Source: Roseovarius nanhaiticus
Lineage (GTDB): Bacteria > Pseudomonadota > Alphaproteobacteria > Rhodobacterales > Rhodobacteraceae
NCBI RefSeq assembly: GCF_900156535.1
Contig: NZ_FTNV01000001.1
Span: forward strand, 744,001 to 808,000
Reading direction: 5' to 3'
DNA length: 64,000 nt
The notes beneath the pieces were generated by a model, which saw nothing but the letters and a program-made list of their open reading frames with translations, made no database searches and was not told the origin of the DNA. Shown here piece by piece: positions 53,905 to 62,746 of the stretch (its first letter is position 1; the number at the start of each line of letters is the position of its first letter). A program made the translations under genes and the position numbers.

Positions 53905-55122
53905 CTAGCGCATAAGATCGGGCAGATCGCCGGTCAGGCCAGCGGCCTCGCGCATCAGGCCGCGCCTCAGCGGCGCAGTGGCCTGAACCGCGCCCATACC
54001 AATATCGCGCAGTTTGCGCAGAAGCGGATTGTCGTTCGAGAACAGCCGGTTGGTAAGGTCGGTCGTAGCCGCCAGCGCCGCAATGTCGAAGCGCCGCCAG
54101 CGCTGATACCGCTCCAGCACATCGGGCGCGGCGAAATCCTCGCCCCGCGCGCGCGCCTCGCCCAGAACCTGCGCCAGAGCGGCGATATCGCGCAGCCCGG
54201 CGTTCAGCCCTTGGCCCGCGATGGGATGCATCCCGTGCGCCGCATCGCCCACCAGCGCCAGCCGCGGCGCCACAAGGTGATTGGCAAGGCTCAGACCCAA
54301 CGGGTAGGTATAGCGCCGCCCGCGCAGCGCGATATCGCCCAGAAAATCGCCGAAGCGCGGCCGCAGCACCGCCAGAAAACCCTCGTCGTCCAGCGCGTCA
54401 AAGGCCGCGGCAGTGGCAGCATTCTCGCTCCAGACGATGGACGAGACATTGCCCGGCAACGGCAGAATGGCAAGCGGCCCCGGCGGCATGAAGAACTGAT
54501 GCGCGATGCCGTGATGTGGCAGCTCATGCTCGACCGCGCAGACAAGGGCCGTCTGCCCATAGCCCCAGCCGGTGCGCCGGATCCCAGCGCGCTGTGCCGT
54601 GCCCGAGGCCCGCCCGTCCGATCCGACCATCATCCGCGCGCGCACCCGGCGCCCCGAGGCCAGCGTAAGGGTAACGCCGGTATCATCCACCTCTTGCGTC
54701 GTGACGGCATCTTCGGAAATGGTGGTGATGCGACTATCGGCGTCCATCGCATCCAGAAGGGCGGGGCGCAAAACACGGTCCTCGCACATATGGCCCATCG
54801 GGCCTTCCTCCAGCTCGGCATGGTCGAAATGCAGCGAAAACGGTGTCAGTGGACCGGCGCCCGCGCGCCCGTCGCTGACCTTGATCTCGAGCATGGGCTG
54901 GGTGCGGTCCTCGATCCCGGCCCAGATGCCGAGAGCACGCAACATCCGAACCGAGGCCATCGCCAGCGCATAAGAGCGCCCGTCGAAATCCCCATCCGCA
55001 CGTGCCGGGCGCGGCAAAGCGTCGATCACGCAGACCGTGATGCCCTGCTGTGCCAAAGCCAAAGCCAGGGCCGAGCCATTCAGCCCGCCGCCCACGATCG
55101 CGATATCCGTATCCATTTTCAT
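53905..55122 (-). CDS. UbiH/UbiF/COQ6-family FAD-dependent monooxygenase
   Basis: The protein of about 405 residues has an N-terminal FAD fold (IAIVGGGLNGSALALALAQ), MMVGSDGRASGTAQRAGI in the middle and the late FAD motif PRLALVGDAAHGMHPIAGQGLNAGLRD. These are hallmarks of ubiquinone-biosynthesis hydroxylases. Which ring position it acts on cannot be read. The start is ATG 55122 or 55116; an upstream frame to 55218 has no homologous features. No ubi operon is adjacent. Confidence 0.9.
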   Translation of the reverse strand: MKMDTDIAIVGGGLNGSALALALAQQGITVCVIDALPRPARADGDFDGRSYALAMASVRMLRALGIWAGIEDRTQPMLEIKVSDGRAGAGPLTPFSLHFDHAELEEGPMGHMCEDRVLRPALLDAMDADSRITTISEDAVTTQEVDDTGVTLTLASGRRVRARMMVGSDGRASGTAQRAGIRRTGWGYGQTALVCAVEHELPHHGIAHQFFMPPGPLAILPLPGNVSSIVWSENAATAAAFDALDDEGFLAVLRPRFGDFLGDIALRGRRYTYPLGLSLANHLVAPRLALVGDAAHGMHPIAGQGLNAGLRDIAALAQVLGEARARGEDFAAPDVLERYQRWRRFDIAALAATTDLTNRLFSNDNPLLRKLRDIGMGAVQATAPLRRGLMREAAGLTGDLPDLMR

Positions 55123-55284
55123 GCCACGTAATATGGCCGCCGATGCGGGATTGTCCATGCGCTTCCCTGACGCGCAGAGCATATCGCGCGCCGGGCCTGT
55201 TTTTGCCAAAAAGGGCAATTCAGCTTTGCTGCGAAACCCTCTAGTCTGACGGGGAAAACAGCGCGCAATTGCGAGGGGCGAGCG

Positions 55285-56613
55285 ATGCAGGATTGGCTAT
55301 ACATGAGCGCGGCGGATCTGGGCCGGGGCATCGACGTGGGCCGGATTGACGCGGCCGAGCTGACCGAAGCGTATCTTGCGGCGATCGCGGCCCACCCGGC
55401 CGCGCGGCGCATCTATTCGGCCACCACCGAGGACCGTGCTCGCGCCGAGGCGCAGGCCGCCGCACGGCGCGCACGAGAGGGACAAAGGCGTGGACCGCTG
55501 GACGGCGTGCCGATCAGTTGGAAGGACCTCTTCGACAGCGCAGGCACGGCGACACAGGCGGGCAGTCGCCTTCTGGAGGGCCGCGTGCCCGCGCGCGATG
55601 CCGAAGTTCTTGCCAATGCCACCGCCGCCGGCCTCGTCTGCCTTGGCAAGACGCATATGAGCGAGCTGGCCTTCTCGGGCCTGGGCCTCAATCCGATGAC
55701 CGCGACGCCGCCTTGTGTGAATGACGCGGAGGCGGTGGCCGGCGGTTCTTCCTCGGGCGCGGCGGCGAGCGTGGCGCATGGCCTGGCCGCTGCCGGAATC
55801 GGCAGTGATACGGGCGGCTCGGTTCGGGTGCCTGCGGCGTGGAACGATCTCGTGGGGCTCAAGACAACGGCCGGGCGCGTTTCTTGCAAAGGCGCGGTTC
55901 CGCTGGCCGCGCGGTTCGACACCGTCGGGCCGCTGACGCGCACAGTCGAGGATGCCGCCCTGCTGCTGGCCGTGCTGGAGGATCGCACGCCCGTCGATCT
56001 GCGGGGTGCGTCGCTGACAGGGATGCGGCTGGCCATGCTGCAAAGCACGGTTATGGATGATCTGCGCGACGCGCCCGCGGCGGCCTATGATGCCGCTTGC
56101 GCGCGGCTGGAGGCGGCGGGCGCCGCGCTGATCCCCGTCACCGCGCCCGAGGTGGACGAGGCGATGGGCCTCTCGGCGACGCTTTTCTCCGCCGAAGCCT
56201 ATGGCACGTGGGGCGATGTGATCGAGGCGGATCCGGGCAAGATGTTCGGCCCCATCCGCGACCGGTTTCGCGGCGGCAAAGACGTGAGCGCGCCGGACTT
56301 CGTGGCGGCCTGGCAACTGCTGGACCGCCTGCGCGGTGTCTGGGCTACGCGCATGGCCGGGTATGACGCCGCGCTGATGCCAAGTGCGCCGAACCTGCCG
56401 CCCGATGCGAACCGGCTGATGGAGGATGGCGCCTATTACGTCACCGAAAACCTTCTGACGCTGCGCAATACGCGCGTCGGCAACCTCATGGGGCTGGCGG
56501 CGATCACCCTGCCGACGGGCGTGCCCAGTTGCGGCATCATGCTCTGCGGCGCGGCCATGGGCGAAGCGCGCCTCTTGCGCGTCGCGCAGGCCGCCGAGAC
56601 CGCTTTGCGCTGA
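55285..56613 (+). CDS. Amidase signature family enzyme (GatA/AmiE-like)
   Basis: This 442-residue enzyme has the Ser-cisSer-Lys triad of amidases: K80 in PISWKDLFDSAG, the Gly/Ser loop AGGSSSGAAAS near 152-162, and the nucleophile in GSDTGGSVRVPAAW (Ser near 179). It hydrolyses a carboxamide of unknown identity. It lacks a partner GatB/GatC and lies alone between ubiquinone and division genes, so a free amidase is more likely than a tRNA amidotransferase subunit. Confidence 0.9.
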   Translation: MQDWLYMSAADLGRGIDVGRIDAAELTEAYLAAIAAHPAARRIYSATTEDRARAEAQAAARRAREGQRRGPLDGVPISWKDLFDSAGTATQAGSRLLEGRVPARDAEVLANATAAGLVCLGKTHMSELAFSGLGLNPMTATPPCVNDAEAVAGGSSSGAAASVAHGLAAAGIGSDTGGSVRVPAAWNDLVGLKTTAGRVSCKGAVPLAARFDTVGPLTRTVEDAALLLAVLEDRTPVDLRGASLTGMRLAMLQSTVMDDLRDAPAAAYDAACARLEAAGAALIPVTAPEVDEAMGLSATLFSAEAYGTWGDVIEADPGKMFGPIRDRFRGGKDVSAPDFVAAWQLLDRLRGVWATRMAGYDAALMPSAPNLPPDANRLMEDGAYYVTENLLTLRNTRVGNLMGLAAITLPTGVPSCGIMLCGAAMGEARLLRVAQAAETALR

Positions 56614-57041
56614 AGCGGTGCCCGCATGCCGCCATGCGCCCGCCGCGTCATGCGGGCTGCGATACGCTGCATAAGCCGTTGGAATCGGGTATTTTCACCA
56701 AGAAAAAGCCCAGACTGCCAAAAATGCCACAATGGGCCCCGCACCCGGATGGTTTTGCTGGACGGACGCGGGCGGAGCGCGTAGTTTTGCGGGATACGGG
56801 GCGACAATGATCCCGAACCTGAGGCAGTTTCGATGTTTTCCGAGCGGTTTTCGAACCTTGCGGTCCCTCATGCGCTGCGCCTGTGCCATTTGCCAGGTGC
56901 CCTGCGCGGGACGCTGTTCGCGCCGGGCCATCCGACTTGGGTCACCGATGAAAACACCCCGGCCAAGTGCGCAGCCGCGCTCGGGCAGGGTATGGGGCAG
57001 GCACCGCGCCGCCCCTTCAGGGCGTAAGGACAAGAGGCGAC
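56614..57041. other. Non-coding gap upstream of ftsK
   Basis: No gene is supported in these 428 bases; frames on both strands lack ribosome sites. The ftsK promoter should lie in the last 150 bases. AAGAGG is the ribosome site for ATG 57042. Confidence 0.4.
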
Positions 57042-60000
57042 ATGGCATATCAGACACGCGGGCGCGATCCTTTGCTGGACAGCAACATGGCCTTGGCCAT
57101 CGAGAAACGTGGCAAGGAATTGCTGGGACTCGGCCTTCTGGGCCTGGCCGCCGTGGCGATGATGATGTTCGCCTCCTACAGCCCTGACGATCCCAGCTGG
57201 CTCTCGGCGGTCGACACGCCGGTGCAGAACTGGATTGGCCAAACGGGCGCGACCATCGCGGCGACGCTTTTCATGGTGGTCGGTCTTGGTGGCTGGGGCA
57301 TCGCCATTGTCTTGGCTGTATGGGGCGTGCGCTTTGTCCTGCACCGCGGGCAGGAACGCGCGATGGCGCGTGCCATCTTTGCGCCGATCTGGGTCGCGGT
57401 GCTGTCGCTTTATGCGGCGTCCCTGACGCCGGGTGCGGAATGGTATGCCAGCCACAGCTTCGGCCTGGGCGGCATCTTTGGTGATACGGTCATGGGCGCT
57501 GCCCTGGGCATTCTGCCCATCGGCGCGGCGGCAGGCCTCAAGATCCTGTCGCTGGTGCTGGGCATTGTGATGCTGGGTCTTGGCGCCTTTGTTTGCGGGT
57601 TCGAGCGGAGCGAGATCGCACGCGGCCTGCGCTGGCTCACACTGGGCGTGATCATGGCCTATTCGGTGCTGATCGGCCTTCTGACGCGCGGCGCTGCGGG
57701 CGCTGCCGGGGCCGCTCGGACGGCGCGCTTTGCCGCGCAAGGCGCCGCACAGGCCCGCCGGGCCGAGCCCGCGCTGGCGCAGTCGCGCAGCGATGCGGTG
57801 ACCGAGACGCACGGTGCCCCGCCGATCCGGCGCAGCGTGCATGCCAAGGTGCAGCACGATCTTCACGATCCCGAGGATGGTCACGCGCAATATCACGCGC
57901 CGCTTCAGGCGCCGCAGCGCGCCGCGCCCCGCGCGCCCGAAAAACAGGGTGGCCTTCTGGGCCGGATCAACCCCTTGGCACGCAAGCCGGGGCCCATGCC
58001 CGCGCAGGAATGGGTCGAGCCCGAGGCCGTTGCGGGTGACCGCGAGATGCCCGGCGAGGACCGCATCAAGGAGAAGATCGCCGACATCATCAAGAGCCGT
58101 GTGCGCGCCGCGCCGCAAGCGCCGGTGCAACATGCCGCCGCTGCGGCCATCGCACGCACTGGGCGCAGGGGGCCGACGCCGCTCCTTCTCGATACCGCGC
58201 GCCAAGGCGGCTTGCCGCCCGAGCCGCCGCTGACCTCCGCCGCTGCGCAGACCCTGCCGCCCGAGCCGCGCCTGAGCGCGCCGGTGCCGCAAGCTCCGGA
58301 CCCTGCGCCGACCGCCTATCAGGCGCAGCCCGCGCCCGTCGAGGATGTGGCCCAAGATGATCTGGACGAGGCCGTGATCCTCGATGACACCATGCGCGCA
58401 GCACCGCAGCCCGCGCCGCGCGCCCAGGCGCCCGAGCCCAAGAAGGTGGTTCAACACTTGCAGCGCAAGGCGCCCGCGCCGTCGGCCCGCGCAGCGGCCG
58501 AAGCCCAGCCGGCTCTGCAATTCGAAGAGGCCGCCGCGCAATACGAATTGCCGCCGCTCAGCCTGCTGTCCAGCCCCGATAACATCACGCGCTATCACCT
58601 CAGCGATGAGGCGTTGGAGGAAAACGCGCGTATGCTGGAGGTCGTGCTGGATGACTATGGCGTCAAGGGCGAGATCGTCTCGGTCCGCCCCGGTCCTGTC
58701 GTCACCATGTATGAGCTGGAGCCGGCCCCCGGCCTCAAGGCGAGCCGTGTCATTGGCCTTTCGGATGATATCGCGCGCTCGATGTCGGCCCTCTCGGCGC
58801 GGGTCAGCACCGTGCCGGGCCGCACCGTGATCGGGATCGAGCTGCCCAATGACAATCGCGAAATGGTGTCCTTGCGCGAGATCCTGTCGAACCGCGATTT
58901 CGGTGATGGCAATCACAAGCTGCCTCTGGCGCTGGGCAAGGATATCGGCGGCGATGCGATGATCGCGAACCTTGCCAAGATGCCCCACCTTCTGATCGCC
59001 GGTACGACCGGCTCGGGCAAGTCGGTGGCGATCAACACGATGATCCTAAGCCTGCTTTACAAGCTGACGCCGGACGATTGCCGGATGATCATGATCGACC
59101 CCAAGATGCTGGAACTCAGCGTTTATGACGGCATCCCGCACCTTCTCAGCCCCGTTGTGACCGACCCCAAAAAGGCGGTCGTCGCGCTGAAATGGACCGT
59201 CGCCGAGATGGAAGAGCGCTATCGCAAGATGTCCAAGATGGGCGTGCGCAACATCGACGGCTATAATGGCCGCGTCGCCGACGCACAGGCCAAAAACGAG
59301 ATGTTCAGCCGTACGGTGCAGACCGGCTTTGACGACGAGACCGGCGAGCCGGTCTTCGAAACCGAGAAATTCGCGCCCGAAAAGATGCCTTATATCGTCG
59401 TCATCGTCGACGAGATGGCCGACCTGATGATGGTCGCCGGTAAAGAGATCGAGGCCTGCATCCAGCGCCTTGCGCAGATGGCGCGGGCATCGGGTATCCA
59501 TATCATCATGGCGACGCAGCGCCCCTCGGTCGATGTGATCACCGGCACGATCAAGGCGAACTTCCCCACCCGCATCAGCTTCCAGGTGACGTCCAAGATC
59601 GACAGCCGCACCATCCTGGGCGAGATGGGGGCCGAGCAGCTGCTGGGCATGGGCGACATGCTCTATATGGCCGGCGGCGCCAAGATCACGCGGTGCCACG
59701 GCCCGTTCGTGAGCGACGAAGAGGTCGAGGATGTCGTCAACCACCTGAAGTCGCAAGGCCCGCCCGTCTACGTCGGCAGCGTGCTGGAAGGCCCGGACGA
59801 GGACAAGGCGAGCAATATCGACGCCGTGCTGGGCCTTTCGACCGGCGGCAATACCGACGGCGAGGACGCGCTTTACGATCAGGCGGTGCAGATCGCGATC
59901 ACGGATCGCAAATGCTCGACCTCGTATATTCAGCGCAAGCTGGCGATCGGCTATAACAAGGCCGCGCGCCTGGTCGAGCAGATGGAGGATCAGGGCGTCG

Positions 60001-60053
60001 TCTCGGCGGCGAACCACGTGGGCAAGCGCGAGATCCTCGTGCCCGAGCAGTAA
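57042..60053 (+). CDS. ftsK: FtsK cell-division DNA translocase
   Basis: The 1003-residue protein has four to five membrane helices (about residues 25-210), an Ala/Pro-rich linker (about 220-490), and the RecA-like motor with Walker A GTTGSGKS (near residue 655), [12 protein letters not shown] and [17 protein letters not shown]-terminal winged-helix gamma domain ([20 protein letters not shown]) reads chromosome-polarity sequences. It pumps chromosome dimers and aligns XerCD at dif during division. I use ATG 57042 with AAGAGG upstream. Confidence 0.96.
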   Translation: MAYQTRGRDPLLDSNMALAIEKRGKELLGLGLLGLAAVAMMMFASYSPDDPSWLSAVDTPVQNWIGQTGATIAATLFMVVGLGGWGIAIVLAVWGVRFVLHRGQERAMARAIFAPIWVAVLSLYAASLTPGAEWYASHSFGLGGIFGDTVMGAALGILPIGAAAGLKILSLVLGIVMLGLGAFVCGFERSEIARGLRWLTLGVIMAYSVLIGLLTRGAAGAAGAARTARFAAQGAAQARRAEPALAQSRSDAVTETHGAPPIRRSVHAKVQHDLHDPEDGHAQYHAPLQAPQRAAPRAPEKQGGLLGRINPLARKPGPMPAQEWVEPEAVAGDREMPGEDRIKEKIADIIKSRVRAAPQAPVQHAAAAAIARTGRRGPTPLLLDTARQGGLPPEPPLTSAAAQTLPPEPRLSAPVPQAPDPAPTAYQAQPAPVEDVAQDDLDEAVILDDTMRAAPQPAPRAQAPEPKKVVQHLQRKAPAPSARAAAEAQPALQFEEAAAQYELPPLSLLSSPDNITRYHLSDEALEENARMLEVVLDDYGVKGEIVSVRPGPVVTMYELEPAPGLKASRVIGLSDDIARSMSALSARVSTVPGRTVIGIELPNDNREMVSLREILSNRDFGDGNHKLPLALGKDIGGDAMIANLAKMPHLLIAGTTGSGKSVAINTMILSLLYKLTPDDCRMIMIDPKMLELSVYDGIPHLLSPVVTDPKKAVVALKWTVAEMEERYRKMSKMGVRNIDGYNGRVADAQAKNEMFSRTVQTGFDDETGEPVFETEKFAPEKMPYIVVIVDEMADLMMVAGKEIEACIQRLAQMARASGIHIIMATQRPSVDVITGTIKANFPTRISFQVTSKIDSRTILGEMGAEQLLGMGDMLYMAGGAKITRCHGPFVSDEEVEDVVNHLKSQGPPVYVGSVLEGPDEDKASNIDAVLGLSTGGNTDGEDALYDQAVQIAITDRKCSTSYIQRKLAIGYNKAARLVEQMEDQGVVSAANHVGKREILVPEQ

Positions 60054-60164
60054 CCGCGACTGTGCGTGCGCGCGTGCAGGCGTCATTACGCCGAGCGTGC
60101 GCACCGCGCCCTTGGAACCTTGCTTGCGCTGGCGCCGTTGACGGGCGAGCGCTCGGAGGACGGC

Positions 60165-60779
60165 ATGCAAGGCCCAGAAAAGACCACCGCGGTCGAGGAT
60201 ATGTTGGATCAGATCCAGGGCCTCGCCGACCGAAATGGGCATGAAGCTGTCTCGGTGGGCGAGGTGGCCTCGGCCATCGGCGGGCGCGGTTTTGGCCCGT
60301 TGCTGTTCATTCCGCCCCTCTTCGAGATTACCCCCATCGGCGCCGTCCCCGGCGTGCCAACCTTCATCGCGTTAATCTGCGCTATTTTTGCGTTTCAACT
60401 GGTCATCGGGCGCAAGGATGTCTGGCTGCCCGGCTTTGTCGATCGCATGTCGGTCAAGGCGGCTCATGTGAGCAAGGCAGTCACGTCGCTGCGCGGTATC
60501 GGCGCCTGGCTGGACCGTCACTTTGGCAGGCGGCTGGACTGGTTCGCAGGGCCCAAAGCGTCGCGTATTGCGGGAATCGTTATCCTCGGCCTATGCCTGA
60601 CGGTGCCGCCGCTCGAGCTTGTCCCGTGGCTCAGTTCGGCGCCGATGCTGGCTATCGCGTTTCTGGGGCTGGCCATGACGGTGCGGGACGGGCTTTTGAT
60701 TCTGACGGGGTTTGTCGTGGCGGGACTGGCCGCGATTACCGTCTACATCTTCTTTGCGGGGGGCGCAGGCGCCGCCTGA
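60165..60779 (+). CDS. ExoD-family exopolysaccharide synthesis membrane protein
   Basis: This 204-residue protein has a soluble N-terminal part and about four membrane helices. Features of the ExoD family are the SAIGGRGFGPLLFIPPLFEITPIG stretch and the following GVPTFIALICAIFAFQL helix. In rhizobia ExoD affects exopolysaccharide and alkaline tolerance; its molecular role is unknown. GGAGGAC precedes ATG 60165, which is better than upstream in-frame starts. Confidence 0.85.
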   Translation: MQGPEKTTAVEDMLDQIQGLADRNGHEAVSVGEVASAIGGRGFGPLLFIPPLFEITPIGAVPGVPTFIALICAIFAFQLVIGRKDVWLPGFVDRMSVKAAHVSKAVTSLRGIGAWLDRHFGRRLDWFAGPKASRIAGIVILGLCLTVPPLELVPWLSSAPMLAIAFLGLAMTVRDGLLILTGFVVAGLAAITVYIFFAGGAGAA

Positions 60780-60853
60780 CACAACTGTTATCGCATATCA
60801 CCGCGAAACCTGCGACAAGGCAGGCCGAGCATCACGAACAAGGGACCATTCCC

Positions 60854-61468
60854 ATGCCTCACATACGTACATTTCTTGCCGCGCTGATCCTGGTCTGCGC
60901 CGGCGCTTTGCCCGCCGCCGCGCAAAAGCTGCCGCTGAGCGAATTGTCGCGGTATCTCAACAGTTTCCAAACCGCGAGCGGTGCATTCACACAAATCAAC
61001 GACGACGGCACAATCAGCGAGGGCCGCATCCTGATCAAGCGTCCCGGACGTGTCCGGTTCGAATACAAGCCGCCCGAAGAAATGCTGGTGGTTGCCAATG
61101 GCGATACGGTGGGCATCATCGACGGCAAGTCGAATGAGGGCCCGCAGGGTTATCCGCTGAACCGCACGCCGCTGTCGATCATCCTGGCGCGCAATGTCGA
61201 TTTCACCCGGGCCCGCATGGTCACGGGCCACAGTAGCGACGGGACGACGACCACCGTGCGCGCGCAGGATCCCGACAACCCCGATTATGGCAGCATCGAT
61301 CTGGTCTTTACCTCAAACCCGACCGAGCTGCGCCAATGGGTGATCAACGACAGCGGCGGCAGCCGCACAACGGTCATTCTGGGCGATCTGACTACGGGAG
61401 TCAGCATCGACAACAGTAACTTTGTCATCCCCGGCATCGGCACCGGAGGCGGGCGCGTCGAGCGCTAA
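60854..61468 (+). CDS. lolA: Outer-membrane lipoprotein carrier protein LolA
   Basis: The 204-residue protein has a signal peptide ending near AAAQK (residue ~24) and the LolA beta-sheet fold: LNSFQTASGAFTQINDDGT, ILIKRPGRVRFEYKPPEEML and DLVFTSNPTELRQWVI are family motifs. It carries lipoproteins across the periplasm from the LolCDE complex. Its own promoter may lie after the exoD-like gene; a Rho-independent terminator follows. Confidence 0.92.
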   Translation: MPHIRTFLAALILVCAGALPAAAQKLPLSELSRYLNSFQTASGAFTQINDDGTISEGRILIKRPGRVRFEYKPPEEMLVVANGDTVGIIDGKSNEGPQGYPLNRTPLSIILARNVDFTRARMVTGHSSDGTTTTVRAQDPDNPDYGSIDLVFTSNPTELRQWVINDSGGSRTTVILGDLTTGVSIDNSNFVIPGIGTGGGRVER

Positions 61469-61490
61469 ACCGCAAGCCAGAAAACGAGAA

Positions 61491-61516
61491 AGGGCGCCCG
61501 GCGGGGCGCCCTTTTT
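61491..61516. terminator. Bidirectional terminator between lolA and the lytic transglycosylase gene
   Basis: AGGGCGCC (61491-61498) and GGCGCCCT (61505-61512) form an eight-pair stem with a six-base loop, followed by TTTT. On the other strand an AAAG-rich flank also supports termination of the convergent gene. Confidence 0.9.
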
Positions 61517-61534
61517 CGTGGACCTGGGACTATA

Positions 61535-62119
61535 TCAGTTGCAGCGCCTCAGCTGTGACTGATACCGCGCCGCGCGATCCTCGACCGTGCCGGCAACGCG
61601 GACCAGCCATGCCTTGCCGTTGTAGCTGCCACGCGAATACCCGGTGCGGCCCTCATGATAGGCGAGGTAATGATTGCGTGCGTCATACATCGGAATGTTC
61701 AGCGCATCGCGCGACTTCGCCATGTACCAGCCCATGAAATCGGTCGCGTCGTAAATGTTGTCGCGCCGCGCGCGGCGTGCGCCCTGCTCTTCGACATATT
61801 CATCCCATGTGCCATCCAGCGCCTGGCTGTATCCGAAGGCCGAGCTTTGCCGCCCCATCGGAATCACGCCCAGCGTATAGCGATAGGGCGTGCGCGCGTC
61901 CGAGACGAACTTGCTCTCCTGGTAGATGGTGGCCATCTGGACATGGGTTGGCACACCCCAGCGCCGCTCGGCGGCCCGGAATGCGCGTCTGTATTCGGGA
62001 CGTTCCCGCAAAATGGCGCAGGCATCCTCCATCTGGTTCGGGGATTCCCCGTAACTGCCGCCGCGCCCGCAGGCCGCGACAAGCACCAATAGAAGGAGCG
62101 CGCGAAGCTGTCTGCTCAT
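61535..62119 (-). CDS. Lytic transglycosylase-like lipoprotein (SLT domain)
   Basis: This 194-residue protein has a lipoprotein signal with the lipobox LVAAC (Cys near residue 17) and a goose-type/SLT lysozyme-like domain: MATIYQESKFVSDART carries the catalytic Glu, with AFGYSQALDGTWDEY and NHYLAYHEGRTGY following. It would cleave peptidoglycan glycan strands from the membrane. ATG 62119 begins the lipoprotein signal; a longer frame to 62359 crosses non-coding DNA. Confidence 0.88.
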   Translation of the reverse strand: MSRQLRALLLLVLVAACGRGGSYGESPNQMEDACAILRERPEYRRAFRAAERRWGVPTHVQMATIYQESKFVSDARTPYRYTLGVIPMGRQSSAFGYSQALDGTWDEYVEEQGARRARRDNIYDATDFMGWYMAKSRDALNIPMYDARNHYLAYHEGRTGYSRGSYNGKAWLVRVAGTVEDRAARYQSQLRRCN

Positions 62120-62339
62120 AGCTGCCTCTGCTCTCGATTTTCGCGGCAGTCTACGCTGCCTTGGTTTATCGGGACAGTCTACGCATTTTCGCGCGAATGG
62201 GAAATCACGATTTTCGCGCGCCCTCGCGCTGTTGCCGATGCGCAGATGCCCGCATAGGCGCCACGCCACCTGTCCTGGCGTCAATCTGGCTGACAGTCTG
62301 TTTCCGCCACTACGCCGCATGAAGGTTGGACAAAGGCCA

Positions 62340-62366
62340 CTTGAAACCATTAGTCTCAACCTTTAT
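62340..62366 (+). promoter_or_regulatory. Candidate heat-shock (RpoH-type) promoter of hspQ
   Basis: CTTGAAA (62340-62346) and CCTTTAT (62360-62366) are 13 bases apart and resemble a heat-shock sigma factor promoter. A caveat is that the start point would fall about five bases before the hspQ ATG, giving an almost leaderless message. Confidence 0.3.
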
Positions 62367-62378
62367 GGGCTGCGAGCT

Positions 62379-62705
62379 ATGCTGAAAACACGCGCGAAAT
62401 ATCATCTTGGACAGATCGTCCGCCACAAGAAGCACCCCTTTCGGGGTGTGGTCTTTGACGTCGATCCTGAATTCGCCAATACCGAGGAATGGTACTCCTC
62501 GATCCCCGAGGAAAGCCGCCCGGTCAAGGATCAGCCATTCTACCACCTTCTGGCGGAAAACGATCAAAGCTATTACGTCGCCTATGTCAGTGAGCAGAAC
62601 CTGATTGCCGACTATTCGGGTGAGCCGGTCGAGCATCCCGATATCGACGATCTTTTCGGCCCGTTTGAAGATGGCCATTATCCGCTGCATTTTCAGCTGA
62701 ACTAG
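62379..62705 (+). CDS. hspQ: Heat-shock protein HspQ
   Basis: The 108-residue protein matches HspQ (YccV family): KYHLGQIVRHKKHPFRGVVFDVDPEF at the start, then YHLLAENDQSYYVAYVSEQN and a C-terminal DIDDLFGPFEDGHY. HspQ binds unstable proteins such as DnaA hemimethylation factors and Lon substrates and enhances proteolysis. ATG 62379 gives the normal length; frames upstream are not conserved. It converges with a ggt gene. Confidence 0.93.
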   Translation: MLKTRAKYHLGQIVRHKKHPFRGVVFDVDPEFANTEEWYSSIPEESRPVKDQPFYHLLAENDQSYYVAYVSEQNLIADYSGEPVEHPDIDDLFGPFEDGHYPLHFQLN

Positions 62706-62716
62706 GGCGTGTGCGG

Positions 62717-62734
62717 GCAGGCATTTCCGCCTGC
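62717..62734. terminator. Hairpin between convergent hspQ and gamma-glutamyltransferase genes
   Basis: GCAGGC (62717-62722) pairs with GCCTGC (62729-62734) across ATTTCC. It sits between two stop codons. No long U-tract follows. Confidence 0.55.
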
Positions 62735-62746
62735 ATCTTCATCGTT

